From contig CAYFUF010000001.1 of the NCBI GenBank assembly GCA_964346245.1, positions 62,001 through 126,000 on the forward strand: DNA of 64,000 bases, read 5' to 3'. Numbering within the stretch: position 1 is the stretch's first letter; the number at the start of each line of letters is the position of its first letter. This document shows, piece by piece, positions 24,160 through 32,484 of the stretch. Below the pieces are notes generated by a model. That model saw only the letters and a program-made list of their open reading frames with translations, made no database searches and was not told the origin of the DNA. Position numbers and translations under genes: made by a program. Origin of the DNA: CAYFUF01 sp964346245. GTDB lineage: Bacteria > Bacillota > Clostridia > Tissierellales > Peptoniphilaceae.

Positions 24160-26436
24160 CTAGTTCAATTTCTTCAAAGGAGCAATTGCCCCATTGAGTC
24201 TTTTCAAACCTTTGCTATCGAAGGCAACGACCAGCTCGTCCCCGCCCTCATTGGCTGTCACTGAAACCACCGTACCAATACCGAACTTGCGGTGTTGGAC
24301 CTTATCTCCTGCTCGTAGGGGTGTTTTCAAGACTTCATCCTGCTTATCTTTCTTCTCCTGCACTAGACGGCGCATCCGCTCCCGCTGAGCGTCATACTGG
24401 GCCCGAATCTCAGGATTCGCAAAGCCCTGCCTTCTCTGATAGTTCTTGTTAGCGTAAGACTTGGTTTCCACTGCAGGAGATCCCATGAAGGAGTCCGATA
24501 TCTGGTAGTCTTCATAGCTTGCCTTGGGCTGCTCCCAAGCAATGGTGTCTTCCAGCTCATCGATGAAACGGGAGGTCTTCTGATTGACCGACTGACCAAA
24601 GACTCTTCTTTGCAACGCTTGGGTCATGTAGAGCTTATCCTCTGCGCGAGTAACCGCAACGTACATGAGGCGGCGCTCCTCTTCAATCTGTCCTTCTTCC
24701 ATCGTCATCCGGCTGGGAAAGAGGCCGTCCTCTAAGCCCGTTAGAAAGACGATGGGAAACTCTAAGCCCTTCGCTGAGTGGATGGTCATCATATTGACCC
24801 CCAATCTTCCGTCCTCAGTCTTATCTAAATCGCTCATCAGCGAAATATTCTGCAAGTAGAGGAGGGCACTAGCATCTTCCTCATCCTCTTCATATTGAGC
24901 AATGGCATTGAAAAAAGCGTCGACATTCTCCATACGTGTCATATCTTCCACAGCCGAAGAGCTTTCCAGCATCTTTCGGTAGCCCGACTCCGTATACACT
25001 TTTTCGATAAAGGCGGTGATTGAACCTTCCTTTGCCTCATCCAGCTCATCTATCAGGTCGACAAAGACTTTAAACTTGTCTCGTTGCGCTTTGGACAGAT
25101 GGTTTAGAATCTCTTCTTCATGCAGGGCATCAATAAGTGAAAGCCCGTAATGGGAAGCCAAGTCTTGCAACTTTTCAACCGATACATTACCAATTCCCCT
25201 CTTGGGCTGGTTGACAATTCGTCGGAAGGATTCATCATCCGTTGGATTGACCGCTAAGGTCATGTAGGCAATCAAATCCTTAATCTCTGCCCGGTCGTAG
25301 AACTTTAACCCGCCGATGACCCGGTAAGGTACCCCCTCCTGTATAAGGGCTTCTTCAAACGCCCTGGACTGAGCATTGGTTCGATAGAGGATGGCCATCT
25401 CGTCGAAGCTCCTTCCCCTATAACGCTCCTGCTGGATCCAGTTGACGACCTGCTGGGCTTCCTCATACTCGTTGTTTACAATCTTGAATGAAATGTCGTC
25501 TCCCTCATGCTTTTCTGTCCACAGGTTCTTCTCCTTGCGGTTCTCATTCTTCGCAATGAGCCGGTTAGCTGCATTCAAAATCTTCTTGGTTGACCGATAA
25601 TTCTGTTCGAGTTTGATTACCTTTGCATTGGGGAAGTCTTTTTCAAAGTCTAGGATGTTGTTAATATCTGCTCCCCGCCAGCCGTAGATGGATTGGTCCG
25701 CATCGCCGACAACACAGACGTTGCTATCCTGATTAGTCAAAGCTAAGATCAATTGGTACTGGGCATGGTTGGTGTCTTGATACTCATCGACGAATACATA
25801 AGAGAATTGATCTTTGTAGCGCTCAGCGATGTCTTTATGATCATGGAGCAAATCGATTGTCTTATTGATCAAATCATCGAAATCGAGTGCATTGTTCTTC
25901 TTTTTGTCCTCTTCATAGCGCTTATAGATGCGGGCAATATCCTTGTCCCTATCGTAAAAGGCGGCTTGCTCTAAAGCTTCCCAACCGTAACCCTTGTTCT
26001 TGTATTCAGATATGCGGTTCAGTGCGTTTGCTGGCGTCAAGTTATCATCGTTGATGTTGAGCGCCTTGATAATCCTCTTCACTAGGGTCTTCTGATCCGC
26101 TGTATCATAGATGGTGAAATTGCGCTCATAGCCAAGGCGGTCGATGTCCCTACGCAAGATTCGAGAGCAAATGGAGTGGAAGGTTCCAATCCACATAGCA
26201 TCAACAGGATTACCCCACTCGCTAGCTACCCGGTCTTTCATCTCCTGGGCAGCCTTATTGGTAAAGGTAAAAGCCAGGATGCGCCAAGGGGCGATATTTT
26301 CCTGTTGGATTAAGTAGGCAATTCTTGAGGTGAGTACGCGAGTCTTCCCAGACCCCGCCCCAGCCAATACTAATAGAGCACCGTCCTCGGAGAGGACGGC
26401 TTTTTTTTGTTCTGTATTTAAGGTAGAAAGATTCAC
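24160..26436 (-). CDS. pcrA: UvrD/PcrA-type superfamily 1 DNA helicase
   Basis: PcrA is a 3'-5' helicase for repair, rolling-circle replication and RecA removal. The 758-residue protein carries motif I AGAGSGKTRVL, Ia FTNKAAQEMKDRV, II VDEYQDTN, III GDADQSIYGWRGAD, IV LEQNYRS, V MTIHSAKGLEFP and VI VAVTRAEDKLY. The C-terminal end (GDKVQHRKFGIGTVVSV) is the Tudor-like RNA-polymerase-contacting domain of PcrA. The start is GTG with GGAGG four nt upstream, which explains why no ATG begins the family sequence. Confidence 0.96.
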   Translation of the reverse strand: MNLSTLNTEQKKAVLSEDGALLVLAGAGSGKTRVLTSRIAYLIQQENIAPWRILAFTFTNKAAQEMKDRVASEWGNPVDAMWIGTFHSICSRILRRDIDRLGYERNFTIYDTADQKTLVKRIIKALNINDDNLTPANALNRISEYKNKGYGWEALEQAAFYDRDKDIARIYKRYEEDKKKNNALDFDDLINKTIDLLHDHKDIAERYKDQFSYVFVDEYQDTNHAQYQLILALTNQDSNVCVVGDADQSIYGWRGADINNILDFEKDFPNAKVIKLEQNYRSTKKILNAANRLIAKNENRKEKNLWTEKHEGDDISFKIVNNEYEEAQQVVNWIQQERYRGRSFDEMAILYRTNAQSRAFEEALIQEGVPYRVIGGLKFYDRAEIKDLIAYMTLAVNPTDDESFRRIVNQPKRGIGNVSVEKLQDLASHYGLSLIDALHEEEILNHLSKAQRDKFKVFVDLIDELDEAKEGSITAFIEKVYTESGYRKMLESSSAVEDMTRMENVDAFFNAIAQYEEDEEDASALLYLQNISLMSDLDKTEDGRLGVNMMTIHSAKGLEFPIVFLTGLEDGLFPSRMTMEEGQIEEERRLMYVAVTRAEDKLYMTQALQRRVFGQSVNQKTSRFIDELEDTIAWEQPKASYEDYQISDSFMGSPAVETKSYANKNYQRRQGFANPEIRAQYDAQRERMRRLVQEKKDKQDEVLKTPLRAGDKVQHRKFGIGTVVSVTANEGGDELVVAFDSKGLKRLNGAIAPLKKLN

Positions 26437-26446
26437 TATCCCTCCT

Positions 26447-27169
26447 CTACAAAGACTTTCCCAATAGGTTTTCCAACTTCTTCCATGACGTGTTAACGAC
26501 GAGTTCTTCTGGGAAGTTGAGTTCGCTTAATAGGTTTTTGCTTAAGGCAAAGTTGCCTACAGCATCTAACATATGGGCATCCGAATTAATGATAATCTGG
26601 CAATTGTACTTTACGCACAAGGGCAGGTAGGTACGCATGTTCTCTTCACAGTTCTTCCTCGCATTCTCTGGCCGCAAAGAGGAATTGTTCACCTCGATGG
26701 CAACACCATGAGCTGCGGCTACAGGGATAATCTCCTTGTAGCGTAGGGGGTGGCGAGAATCATCCGGGTGGCCCAAAATACTCATCTGCGGGTTGCGCTC
26801 AATCGCATTGATGGTGGCTTTAGTAAAGTCATCCTCGTCCGCTGATGTATAGTCATAAGCATTGCCATGAATGCTGCCAATGACATAGTCAACGCGGTGG
26901 AAGACATCCTCTTCAATGATCATGCCGTCTTCATTATAGATATTTGCCTCTATCCCTTTCAGAAGGCGGACACCTTCCAGGTAGTCTGGCAAGCATTTCA
27001 AATTCATCCAATGGTCAGGGTTTGTCGTATTGGGCATTCCATAGCCATGATCAGACATTCCCATTATCTGCAAACCATTCTTCTTCCCTTCGCGGGCATT
27101 CTCCGTAATCGTGGAGTAGGCATGTATGCTGGCAACGGAATGGGTATGCAAATCCATTATGATTTCCAT
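26447..27169 (-). CDS. PHP-domain phosphatase (YcdX-like)
   Basis: A 240-residue PHP hydrolase with the trinuclear metal site motifs DLHTHSVAS, SDHGYG, KGIEANI, GSIHGN, GHPDDSR and NSDAH. Its closest described relatives are YcdX-type phosphatases; the natural substrate is not known. The ATG follows GGAGCCAAT. It lies between tsaD and pcrA in the same run. Confidence 0.85.
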   Translation of the reverse strand: MEIIMDLHTHSVASIHAYSTITENAREGKKNGLQIMGMSDHGYGMPNTTNPDHWMNLKCLPDYLEGVRLLKGIEANIYNEDGMIIEEDVFHRVDYVIGSIHGNAYDYTSADEDDFTKATINAIERNPQMSILGHPDDSRHPLRYKEIIPVAAAHGVAIEVNNSSLRPENARKNCEENMRTYLPLCVKYNCQIIINSDAHMLDAVGNFALSKNLLSELNFPEELVVNTSWKKLENLLGKSL

Positions 27170-27209
27170 ATTGGCTCCTTACTAAGTTTCTTGGTCATCT
27201 TGTCTAGGC

Positions 27210-28211
27210 TTAGAGACCCAAGTCGGGATCTGCTGCGAAATCCAAAGCGCTGGGCCCTCGTTTAATAAAGTGATAGTAGCCGGCTGAGCCGATCATGGCT
27301 GCATTATCTGTGCACAGCTCGAGCGGAGGCACATAAAAACTAATTCCTCTCTTCTCGCAAAGCGTACGAAGCGCTTCCTGGAGCGGCTTGTTGGCTGCAA
27401 CACCGCCTGATAAGCAGAATTGGGTCATGCCGGTTAAATCCAGGCTGCGATTTACCTTCTCCACCAAGACATCGATGATGGCTTGCTGGAAACTAGCCGC
27501 CACATCGTTGATATTGATCTCTTTGCCCGCCTGTTTAGCAGTATTTAGGTAGTTGCTCACAGACGTCTTTAGGCCGCTAAAGCTGAAGTCAAAGTTGCCT
27601 TCCTCGAGCATTGCCCTTGGAAAGTCGATTGCTTTTGGATTGCCGCTTTCGGCTGCCTTTTGTATAGCGGGACCCCCTGGATAGGGCAGGCCCAGCATGC
27701 GGGCAACCTTGTCGAAGCTTTCACCAGCGGCATCATCTCTCGTGCTGCCTAAGACTTCATAGCTGGCATAATCACCAAGGCGAAGCAAGTAGCTGTGCCC
27801 CCCTGAGACGATAAGGGTAAGGAAGGGTGGTTCCAGCTCTTTATGGGCAATAAAATTGGCACAGATGTGCCCTTCCATGTGGTTGACCCCAACGATGGGA
27901 ATTTTTTTCACATACGATAAAGCCTTGGCTGCTGAAACCCCAACTAAGAGGGCGCCGACGAGACCCGGACCTCTGGTGACACTAATCAGGTCGATGTCTT
28001 CGATAGTCAATCCCGTATCAGCAAGCGCCTTATCCAAAATGTGGTTAATAACTTCTAAGTGCTTCCTTGAGGCAATTTCTGGTACCACTCCGCCAAATTG
28101 CTCATGGATATCAATTTGAGAGGAAATCAGGTTGACGAGAACTTTGCGCCCGTCCTCTAAAATGGCAACACTGGTTTCATCGCAGGAGCTTTCGATTGCT
28201 AGATTATACAC
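27210..28211 (-). CDS. tsaD: tRNA N6-adenosine threonylcarbamoyltransferase TsaD
   Basis: TsaD transfers threonylcarbamoyl to A37 of ANN-decoding tRNAs, working with TsaB and TsaE. The ASKHA-fold protein (333 residues) has AIESSCDETSVAI, the metal motif HMEGHICANF, VSGGHS, GLPYPGGP, FSFSGLKT and the C-terminal CTDNAAMIGSAGY. The start is GTG at 28211, preceded by AGGAGAGTTCAT and overlapping rimI by 13 bp. tsaE, tsaB, rimI and tsaD form one cluster here. Confidence 0.97.
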   Translation of the reverse strand: MYNLAIESSCDETSVAILEDGRKVLVNLISSQIDIHEQFGGVVPEIASRKHLEVINHILDKALADTGLTIEDIDLISVTRGPGLVGALLVGVSAAKALSYVKKIPIVGVNHMEGHICANFIAHKELEPPFLTLIVSGGHSYLLRLGDYASYEVLGSTRDDAAGESFDKVARMLGLPYPGGPAIQKAAESGNPKAIDFPRAMLEEGNFDFSFSGLKTSVSNYLNTAKQAGKEININDVAASFQQAIIDVLVEKVNRSLDLTGMTQFCLSGGVAANKPLQEALRTLCEKRGISFYVPPLELCTDNAAMIGSAGYYHFIKRGPSALDFAADPDLGL

Positions 28212-28699
28212 ATGAACTCTCCTTCTGTTCTTCTCATAATATAGGCATCCTCGTGGGCTTTCTTGTAATAGTTGTCCCGCAGGCCAACGATGGAAAAACC
28301 AAACTTTTCGTAAAGGGCAATTGCCTTGTCATTCCGAGTAGATACCTCTAAATAGGTTTCCTTTGTCTGATTGGCTTGTATTCTTGCCACAAGGTGCTGC
28401 ATGAGCACAGAGGCAAGGCCCAGACCCTGGTAATCTGGATCTATTGCTAAATTATTTAGGCTGGATTCCTCACTAATATGCCAAGCGAAATAATAACCAA
28501 TGATGTCACCCTCACAAGTCAAGACATAGCCCTCCGTGTGGCGGTTATTGTAAAGCTCCGCGGAGATATTATTTCTCGTCCAACCTGAATAGAACACTTT
28601 GGTCTCAATCTCATATATAGCATCCACATCCGCCATAGTCGCTGGGCGAATCTGGCAACTTCCCAGTTTGCTCTTTCTGTCAATCTCTTTGCATTCCAT
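28199..28699 (-). CDS. rimI: Ribosomal-protein-S18-alanine N-acetyltransferase RimI
   Basis: A GNAT acetyltransferase of 166 residues. The core has IRPATMADVDAIYEIE, the acetyl-CoA loop DPDYQGLGLASVLMQHL, and ALYEKFGFSIVGLRDNYY, as in RimI, which acetylates the N terminus of S18 and is usually linked to tsaB. The ATG at 28699 lies inside the end of tsaB (20-bp overlap) after GGAG; a longer frame to 28768 would add 23 residues wholly within tsaB. Confidence 0.9.
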   Translation of the reverse strand: MECKEIDRKSKLGSCQIRPATMADVDAIYEIETKVFYSGWTRNNISAELYNNRHTEGYVLTCEGDIIGYYFAWHISEESSLNNLAIDPDYQGLGLASVLMQHLVARIQANQTKETYLEVSTRNDKAIALYEKFGFSIVGLRDNYYKKAHEDAYIMRRTEGEFMCII

Positions 28700-29465
28700 G
28701 TTTTTCACGCTCCATTTCAGCCTGGGACTTGCGCAGATAGTTCGGCCGCAAATCAAGGGGCGAATCAAAATCCTTTAGCATATATCTATAGGCTGCTAAC
28801 TTGCATATCTCCACAACTGCTGACTTGGTTTCAATGCCTGTCGCCAACTCGTAGGGTACCTTGCTCTTTTCATAAAGGGGAAGGTGCTTAAATACGCCTT
28901 CTCCGATGTAATAAATACCTTGTAATCCTAGCTCTTCAACGAGCTTTTCTATTGCTGCAATCAAATCTTCTTCGAAGTAAAGGTCTTCTTTCAGAAGAGG
29001 TTTAAGGCCATGCTCATAGGTCTTATCTGCCAGGTAAGCTGCCGCATAGATGCGGTTTGCCCTAGCATCAATGACGGGCACAATCAGGGAGGTCTTATCT
29101 AAGCGGGTGTAGGATAAAGCTTCTAGGTTAGAGATGCCGAAGAGCTTTTTATCGGTGAACTGAGCAATCGTCTTGGCAATAGTGACTCCAATGCGGATGC
29201 CGGTGAACGAACCCGGGCCAATGCCGACCGCAATCCCGTCAATGTCATCAAAGCTAAGGTCGCTTTCTTCGAGCAGGCTCTTTAACTTAGGCAGCATTTC
29301 CTCCGCCCTCGTTCTTTCCTGTTCGATTATGGTCAAGCCTTCGATAACCCCTTCCTCCTCGAGGAGGATTGTTGGATTATTCACTTCGCTCAAGTCACCA
29401 CCATCATAGCGAAAGATGCACAGACCAGTTGCTTTCGTTGACGTATCAATACCTAGTAGTCTCAC
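28680..29465 (-). CDS. tsaB: tRNA threonylcarbamoyladenosine biosynthesis protein TsaB
   Basis: TsaB is the catalytically inactive TsaD paralogue that scaffolds t6A synthesis. The N-terminal ASKHA half is clear (LLGIDTSTKATGLCIF, GIAVGIGPGSFTGIRIGV, IAQFTDKKLFGISNLEAL), followed by PVIDARANRIYAA. At 261 residues it is slightly long for the family. The start is GTG with GGAGATAAC upstream. It lies 14 nt after tsaE. Confidence 0.93.
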   Translation of the reverse strand: MRLLGIDTSTKATGLCIFRYDGGDLSEVNNPTILLEEEGVIEGLTIIEQERTRAEEMLPKLKSLLEESDLSFDDIDGIAVGIGPGSFTGIRIGVTIAKTIAQFTDKKLFGISNLEALSYTRLDKTSLIVPVIDARANRIYAAAYLADKTYEHGLKPLLKEDLYFEEDLIAAIEKLVEELGLQGIYYIGEGVFKHLPLYEKSKVPYELATGIETKSAVVEICKLAAYRYMLKDFDSPLDLRPNYLRKSQAEMEREKHGMQRD

Positions 29466-29479
29466 GTTATCTCCTTCAT

Positions 29480-29908
29480 TTACCGAAAATTGTCATGATC
29501 AGATCGGCAAATAATCTCTCGTTCTTCGCCTTCGCCCTTGATAATCTCAATATGGATATAATCTCTGGGCAGGTAGTCTTCCGCCCTTTCCGCCCACTCA
29601 ATAAAAGTGAGGTTGGAGTCGGAATAGAAGCAATCCTCAAAATCGATCTCCTCAATCTCTTGGGGATCTTCTAAGCGGTATAAGTCGAGGTGGTAAATCT
29701 TACCCCTGTCCGTTTCATAACTTTGTAGCAAGGAAAAAGTAGGTGATGTGATGGGGCTTTTCACCCCTAAGCTCTCGCCAATCCACTGAACAAACTGTGT
29801 CTTACCAGAACCAAGGTCGCCGTCTAGGCGGACCACATCCCCTGCATGTAACGTTTTCGCTTGCTCTTTCACCCACTTCTCGGTGTCTTTTTTGCTTGTA
29901 AATTTCAT
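29480..29908 (-). CDS. tsaE: tRNA threonylcarbamoyladenosine biosynthesis ATPase TsaE
   Basis: TsaE is the small ATPase that drives turnover of the TsaBD complex. The 142-residue protein has the P-loop GDLGSGKTQFVQW, the conserved SPTFSLLQSY, YHLDLYRLEDPQE and the Walker-B-like LTFIEWAERAEDYLP. It is the first gene of the long leftward run and has an extended -10 promoter just upstream. Confidence 0.95.
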   Translation of the reverse strand: MKFTSKKDTEKWVKEQAKTLHAGDVVRLDGDLGSGKTQFVQWIGESLGVKSPITSPTFSLLQSYETDRGKIYHLDLYRLEDPQEIEEIDFEDCFYSDSNLTFIEWAERAEDYLPRDYIHIEIIKGEGEEREIICRSDHDNFR

Positions 29909-29934
29909 ATCGCTACCTCACTAGTACAGCCTTA

Positions 29935-29943
29935 ATTATAGCA
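29935..29943 (-). promoter_or_regulatory. Extended -10 promoter of the tsaE operon
   Basis: The minus strand reads TGCTATAATTAAG, an extended -10 (TGNTATAAT), about 27 nt before the tsaE start. Its -35 region falls in the preceding terminator and is poor. Confidence 0.5.
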
Positions 29944-29949
29944 TATAAA

Positions 29950-29977
29950 AAAGAGATAGCTTAGCGCCAATCTCTTT
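29950..29977 (-). terminator. Intrinsic terminator after the RibU-like gene
   Basis: Stem AAAGAGAT/ATCTCTTT, 12-nt loop, then TTTT on the minus strand, 20 bp after the stop codon. Confidence 0.8.
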
Positions 29978-29996
29978 CTCGTTTCTGAATCTCATC

Positions 29997-30647
29997 CTAC
30001 TTATGCAAAATTGGAGATATCCGCTTATAAAGCAACCAAGTTACCACACTTTGCAAGGCCCCCTTCACTAAGTTGAAAGGAACGACTGCAAAAATCATCA
30101 AGGTCCAATAATTGCTAATTAAGCTGTTTACTTCACCCAAGGACAAGGCGAGCTGGTCGAGGTCCATGTCGATTGCCTTCGCATAAGCTGGAAAAATGAA
30201 GAAGGCATTGGATAGCAGGGCAACGGTGGTCATCGCTACACTACCTAAGATGGTCGCAATGAGCGCTCCCTTCTTGGACCTGTGCCTCTTGTAGTAAGCG
30301 GCGGATACGATGACGAATACGGAACCCACAATGAAGTTAGAAAGCTCGCCTACACCAACGGTATCGGTCGTAAATAACTTCAAGATGTTTTTAATCAATT
30401 GGATCAACATGCCGGCAACAGGGCCCATGGAAAAGCCACCGACTAGGGCGGGTACATCACCGAAGTCAACGGTCATAAAACTGGGGGCAAAGGGCAAGGG
30501 TACTCGGAATAATTGCATAATCATAAAACCTAGGCCACCTAGGACGGCGATCTTCACTAAGTTTTTCGCTTGGCCTGCCTGCCTGAACTGGTCCTTAAGA
30601 CTCATCGTGGCGATATTCTTGCTTGTCACAGCGTCTTCTTTTTTCAT
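29997..30647 (-). CDS. ECF transporter S component, RibU (riboflavin) type
   Basis: A 216-residue membrane protein with about six helices. FMTVDFGDVPALVGGFSMGPVAGMLIQLIKNIL is the signature loop of the RibU group of ECF substrate-binding subunits, which take up riboflavin with a shared EcfA/A'/T module encoded elsewhere. There is no FMN riboswitch directly upstream because it follows the DUF2207 gene by 10 nt. Another ligand cannot be excluded. Confidence 0.8.
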   Translation of the reverse strand: MKKEDAVTSKNIATMSLKDQFRQAGQAKNLVKIAVLGGLGFMIMQLFRVPLPFAPSFMTVDFGDVPALVGGFSMGPVAGMLIQLIKNILKLFTTDTVGVGELSNFIVGSVFVIVSAAYYKRHRSKKGALIATILGSVAMTTVALLSNAFFIFPAYAKAIDMDLDQLALSLGEVNSLISNYWTLMIFAVVPFNLVKGALQSVVTWLLYKRISPILHK

Positions 30648-30657
30648 TGATTTACCT

Positions 30658-32322
30658 TCATTCTTCTTTATTTTCTTTTGTCTTATCTGTTCTATAGGTC
30701 ACTTTGGTCAAATCTTCCTTAAACCAAAGCCGCTCAGCTTCTTTGCTAAAAAGATAGCGGATAAAATTGTTCTCTTCACTCTTCTTCTCTTCTTCCAGCA
30801 GGCTTTTGGCCTCTTCATTCTTGATGCGGACCACTAGGGCATTCACCCACCGCTTAAGAAAGCTGCCCCTGCCCTTGCCGCTCAAAAGGGCCTGTCTCTC
30901 TGCTTCGGCCTCTTCGTAGAACTCGTTGGTTCCAGGACTAGGCGATAGACTAACGACCAATATGACCACAAAAAAGATAGTGGCGACCAAGGTCGCAACA
31001 AGAGTCAACCAGTTATTGGCAAAGAAGAAAACTAGCCACATCAGAATGATGGCAAGGCTCGCGGCGATAACCACTGACTTATAGCTGTTCAAATTAGCAC
31101 CCAGACGGATGGTCTTTCTCTCATCATGTATCTCTTTATTCAAGGCCTTTATCCAGGCGTTGTTAGCTTCACTATTCTCTGCCGCTTCCCTAATCAAATC
31201 TCTAGTCGATAGCTTACCCTCTTGGCTAAGCTCATTCAAATGATCATAGAAACTCGCTTCATAGGTTCTGACATCATTGGCCAAGCCTCGCAAGTGGAAA
31301 AGATAGGTCTCCTGATCCTGGCTTAAGCTCAACATTCCCCTTCGGATAAAATCCAAAAGCGTAGCATTCAAGCCCCGCTGAGATAAGACTCGGTCAATGG
31401 TCGCTTGAATCAAAGCTGGTGGTTGAGAATGGAAGCTGATTCTCTTCGCCCTTCTTTTCTCCCGTATCGCTTGGGCAACAAAGAAGAAGGAAATGAGGGC
31501 AAGGCCGATGGCAATAATCCAAGAAAGCACGGTCCATAACCCTAACCATTCTGGTTCTGTCGTTAGGGACAGGATTTGTTCATCTCTCGCTTTTTGAATA
31601 TCTTGGGCGGCCTCTGGCATATAAGTTAAACTGTCTTTAATCACCTGTTGGGGAAAGAAGACATCAACTTCTACAGCCTCTTGGTCAAGGATCTCTCCCC
31701 CTTGAATGAGAAAGCCTTCCTCGGTTGCGGCCACTTTGCCGTACTCTCCACTACCTTCTGAGAAGTAATATAAGGTGGCAATATCTGGCTGAGCAAAGGT
31801 AAGCTGGATTGACCACTGATGGATAGGATAAGTAATTTCTTGGCCAATGAAATTTCTATTAAGGCGTCCAGAGTCATAATAAATTGCCCCCACGTTCTCC
31901 ACCGTATAACGGAGGATAAACTCATAATCCTCTTCTTCCTCATTGGCAATAAAAAGGTCTATACTTTGGACATCTTCATTGCCAACGCCTAGGGCGTATA
32001 CACCCTCTTGACCTTCCAGATTGGAATAATCTTCCTTATAAGAGATGACTTCTCCTTGGCTAACTTCCTCGACACTGATGGAGTCATAAGGAACCTCAGC
32101 CCTACCCTTCATGTCAATAAAATGGCGGATGTAAGCGATGTCGCCTACTGCTCGATAGCGTATGCGTTCTTCCACATCTAAGGAGCCGTCCTCTTGTAAA
32201 GTCGACTTGCTGTCAAGGGAATCGATGAGAACAAAATTACTCGTTGCTGCTAGACTCTCGGATGGAAAAATAAACATCAAGGCAAAAAGGAGGACTAGAA
32301 ACGTAAGACGAAAACTCTTCAT
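30658..32322 (-). CDS. DUF2207-family membrane protein
   Basis: A 554-residue exported and membrane-anchored protein: signal peptide (ending SLAA about residue 26), an extracellular beta-rich DUF2207 domain beginning LIDSLDSKSTLQEDGSLDVEERIRY, a TM around residues 257-280 (WTVLSWIIAIGLALISFFFVA), a cytoplasmic part with LIQATIDRVLSQRGLNATLLDFIRRGML, and two further TMs near 405-450. Function is unknown. The ATG at 32322 follows AAGGAGGAGCACC. It is the promoter-proximal gene of a pair with the RibU-like gene. Confidence 0.83.
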   Translation of the reverse strand: MKSFRLTFLVLLFALMFIFPSESLAATSNFVLIDSLDSKSTLQEDGSLDVEERIRYRAVGDIAYIRHFIDMKGRAEVPYDSISVEEVSQGEVISYKEDYSNLEGQEGVYALGVGNEDVQSIDLFIANEEEEDYEFILRYTVENVGAIYYDSGRLNRNFIGQEITYPIHQWSIQLTFAQPDIATLYYFSEGSGEYGKVAATEEGFLIQGGEILDQEAVEVDVFFPQQVIKDSLTYMPEAAQDIQKARDEQILSLTTEPEWLGLWTVLSWIIAIGLALISFFFVAQAIREKRRAKRISFHSQPPALIQATIDRVLSQRGLNATLLDFIRRGMLSLSQDQETYLFHLRGLANDVRTYEASFYDHLNELSQEGKLSTRDLIREAAENSEANNAWIKALNKEIHDERKTIRLGANLNSYKSVVIAASLAIILMWLVFFFANNWLTLVATLVATIFFVVILVVSLSPSPGTNEFYEEAEAERQALLSGKGRGSFLKRWVNALVVRIKNEEAKSLLEEEKKSEENNFIRYLFSKEAERLWFKEDLTKVTYRTDKTKENKEE

Positions 32323-32372
32323 GGTGCTCCTCCTTCCTTTTTTCGCTTCTTCTTCCAAATAATAGCTTATCC

Positions 32373-32381
32373 ATTATAGCA
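32373..32381 (-). promoter_or_regulatory. Extended -10 promoter of the DUF2207 gene
   Basis: The minus strand has TGCTATAATGG about 50 nt before the start codon, an extended -10 element; no good -35 is seen. Confidence 0.45.
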
Positions 32382-32424
32382 AATAACTTTTTAAAGAACC
32401 ACAGGAAACACGATATTTGGGCGT

Positions 32425-32454
32425 TTTCCAACTTTATATGGTACAATTTATAAT
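32425..32454 (+). promoter_or_regulatory. Putative murJ promoter
   Basis: TTTCCA (32425-32430), 18-nt spacer, TATAAT (32449-32454), 30 nt before the murJ start. It is back-to-back with the DUF2207 promoter. Confidence 0.4.
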
Positions 32455-32484
32455 CTGAAATCATCGAAACACAAGGAGAATGAA